A stretch of 64,000 bases of DNA from Fusibacter sp. A1 (GTDB lineage: Bacteria > Bacillota > Clostridia > Peptostreptococcales > Acidaminobacteraceae), in the NCBI RefSeq assembly GCF_004125825.1, contig NZ_QQWI01000005.1, forward strand, positions 240,414 to 304,413, written 5' to 3'. The notes beneath the pieces were generated by a model. It was given only the letters and a program-made list of their open reading frames with translations. It searched no databases and was not told the DNA's origin. This document shows positions 63,150 through 64,000 of this stretch, piece after piece (positions within the stretch are counted from its first letter, which is position 1; each line of letters starts with the position of its first letter). A program made the position numbers and the translations under genes.

Positions 63150-63584
63150 TTACTGACACTCTTTACAAAGACCGAAGAATTTTAACTTGTGGTCTTCAAT
63201 TTTAAATCCATACTCTTTTTCAATTCGCGCTTCAAGTGGCTCAAGCAAGTCATCTTGAACTTCACTTACTTTTCCACATCCAGTGCAAATCAAATGATGA
63301 TGATGATGTGAATCCTCATCAAGGTTCAACTCATATCTAGTCAAACCGTCGTCCAGGTTTAACTTTGATAAAATAGACATATCGCTAAGTAACTGTAGAG
63401 TTCTATATACTGTTGCAAGACCGATGTCCGGGCAGTCGCCACGCACGATATCATAAATTTCTTCTGTGCTAAGGTGTTCGCCTTGATTGTCGATTACAAC
63501 ATCTAAAATAGCTCGACGCTGTGGCGTCAATTTATAACCTTTATTTTTAAGTGCTTCTTTTAATTGATCAAAGTTGATTGCCAT
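63150..63584 (-). CDS. fur: Fur family transcriptional regulator
   Basis: A 144-aa metalloregulator with a winged helix (GYKLTPQRRAILDVVIDNQG; GLATVYRTLQLLSD), the metal site DSHHHHHLICTGCGKV and the C-terminal CKEC. It looks like Fur rather than PerR or Zur, but specificity cannot be fixed from sequence. A Fur-box-like element lies in its promoter, so autoregulation is likely. Confidence 0.9.
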   Translation of the reverse strand: MAINFDQLKEALKNKGYKLTPQRRAILDVVIDNQGEHLSTEEIYDIVRGDCPDIGLATVYRTLQLLSDMSILSKLNLDDGLTRYELNLDEDSHHHHHLICTGCGKVSEVQDDLLEPLEARIEKEYGFKIEDHKLKFFGLCKECQ

Positions 63585-63608
63585 ATGATCCCTCTTTCGT
63601 TTTCAGTT

Positions 63609-63627
63609 GGAAATGATTATTAATTAC
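63609..63627. promoter_or_regulatory. Fur-box-like element upstream of fur
   Basis: GGAAATGATTATTAATTAC matches the 19-bp Fur box at 13 of 19 positions, including the central AATGATTAT. It lies just downstream of the predicted fur -10. Confidence 0.5.
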
Positions 63628-63631
63628 GTCA

Positions 63632-63660
63632 ATGATATCACGACGTAAGTTAAAAAGCAA
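63632..63660 (-). promoter_or_regulatory. Sigma-A promoter of fur
   Basis: TTGCTT (63655-63660) and TATCAT (63632-63637) on the minus strand, 17 bp apart. Confidence 0.6.
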
Positions 63661-63687
63661 CACCTAAATGAAAATCAGTTGAGAGAG

Positions 63688-63927
63688 TTATTCATTTAGC
63701 TCATAGTAGGCATCGATTACTTCTTGTAGCTCGTCTTCGTTTTCGACAATCTCAAAAGTCTCCTCATCGCCTTTTTTTTCAATTCTGAAAATGTAATCCT
63801 CATCATCCTCTTCATCGTTAAGGATCGCGTACTCCGTATCGTTGATCTTTAGTGTTGCGACAACTACAAGTTCAAAAGGTTGGTCGTACTCATCTAGTAG
63901 TGTTACACGTTTAATTGAATCGCTCAT
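63688..63927 (-). CDS. DUF1292 family protein (YrzB-like)
   Basis: A 79-aa acidic protein (VTLLDEYDQPFELVVVATLK, then YAILNDEEDDEDYIFRIEKK). It lies between ruvX and fur as in many Firmicutes; its function is unknown. The start overlaps the ruvX stop (TAATG). Confidence 0.92.
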   Translation of the reverse strand: MSDSIKRVTLLDEYDQPFELVVVATLKINDTEYAILNDEEDDEDYIFRIEKKGDEETFEIVENEDELQEVIDAYYELNE

Positions 63928-64000
63928 TATCTGTTCCCTCCGTCTAAATAACTCTGTAAAATGACCATCGCAGCCATCTTGTCAACTATGCTCTTACGCT
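63927..64000 (-). CDS. ruvX: RuvX/YqgF Holliday junction resolvase-like protein, C-terminal end
   Basis: Only the last 23 codons are in the window (SIVDKMAAMVILQSYLDGG, NR, stop). The D-K-x-A-A-x-x-I-L-Q-x-Y-L-D pattern is the RuvX C-terminus, and the order ruvX-DUF1292 is conserved. The gene continues beyond the right edge. Confidence 0.85.
   Translation of the reverse strand, partial: RKSIVDKMAAMVILQSYLDGGNR

Noticed and set aside
1..64000. CRISPR arrays, tRNA or rRNA genes, complete insertion sequences
   Set aside because: None was seen: no regularly spaced repeats, no cloverleaf-like segments, no intact transposase.

Overview
The window is low-to-mid GC DNA from an anaerobic Firmicute, most likely a Clostridia member of the Fusibacter/Acidaminobacter type (the genus is a guess). 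Reasons: conserved Bacillus/Clostridium gene order (xerD-deoB-pnp; recN-argR-tlyA-dxs-ispA-xseBA-folD-nusB; ruvX-DUF1292-fur; mltG-trmR-U32-udk), AGGAGG-type ribosome binding sites, a Firmicute LexA box, Spo0A, and OLE RNA. Essentially every gene is on the minus strand, so transcription runs from high to low coordinates.

Layout from low to high coordinates. 1-9.2 kb: rny (cut by the window edge), recA with an SOS box, then cinA-pgsA-rimO-ftsK-scpB-scpA. 9.3-18.9 kb: a sensor histidine kinase, an MFS-ogt-alkA-HAD block, a Na+/H+ antiporter, an acyl-CoA synthetase and a ferritin-like protein. 19-23.2 kb: a nucleoside salvage operon (deoB, two purine nucleoside phosphorylase paralogues, pdp). 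23.4-28.5 kb: a xerD-like gene, a membrane GGDEF protein, spo0A, recN and argR; the diguanylate cyclase lies directly after spo0A and spoIVB is absent. 28.5-37.8 kb: tlyA, dxs, oapA, a 0.56-kb OLE RNA, a divergent-PAP2 gene, ispA, xseB, xseA, folD, a TsaD paralogue, nusB and an Asp23 protein. 38-39.4 kb: a zinc-ribbon protein, efp and a ComFB-like gene.

39.4-57.7 kb is a type IV pilus region in two transcription units. The first (49.7 down to 39.5 kb) has minor pilins in a duplicated two-gene module, a second PilT, PilM, PilN and PilO-like proteins, an SLH-domain exported protein and a short prepilin peptidase. The second (57.5 down to 52.3 kb) is pilD-pilB-pilT-pilC-pilA and is preceded by a c-di-GMP-I (GEMM) riboswitch whose 3' strand overlaps a strong terminator. 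Between them is a decayed, gene-poor stretch with a broken Mor-family regulator and a DUF960 gene. 57.7-64 kb: udk, U32 peptidase, trmR, mltG, rnj, fur, DUF1292 and the 3' end of ruvX.

The main theme is c-di-GMP. The pilus operon has a GEMM-I riboswitch in its leader; its PilB ATPase carries a textbook MshEN c-di-GMP-binding domain (24+5+24 residues); a ComFB-like putative cyclic-dinucleotide receptor lies at the tail of the other pilus unit; and a diguanylate cyclase sits in the spo0A operon. Other highlights are OLE RNA with OapA inside the isoprenoid operon, a purine nucleoside phosphorylase paralogue with a changed base-recognition site, a XerD-like protein missing catalytic residues, a non-canonical start codon for rny, and a scpB/ftsK overlap built from 18-bp repeats.
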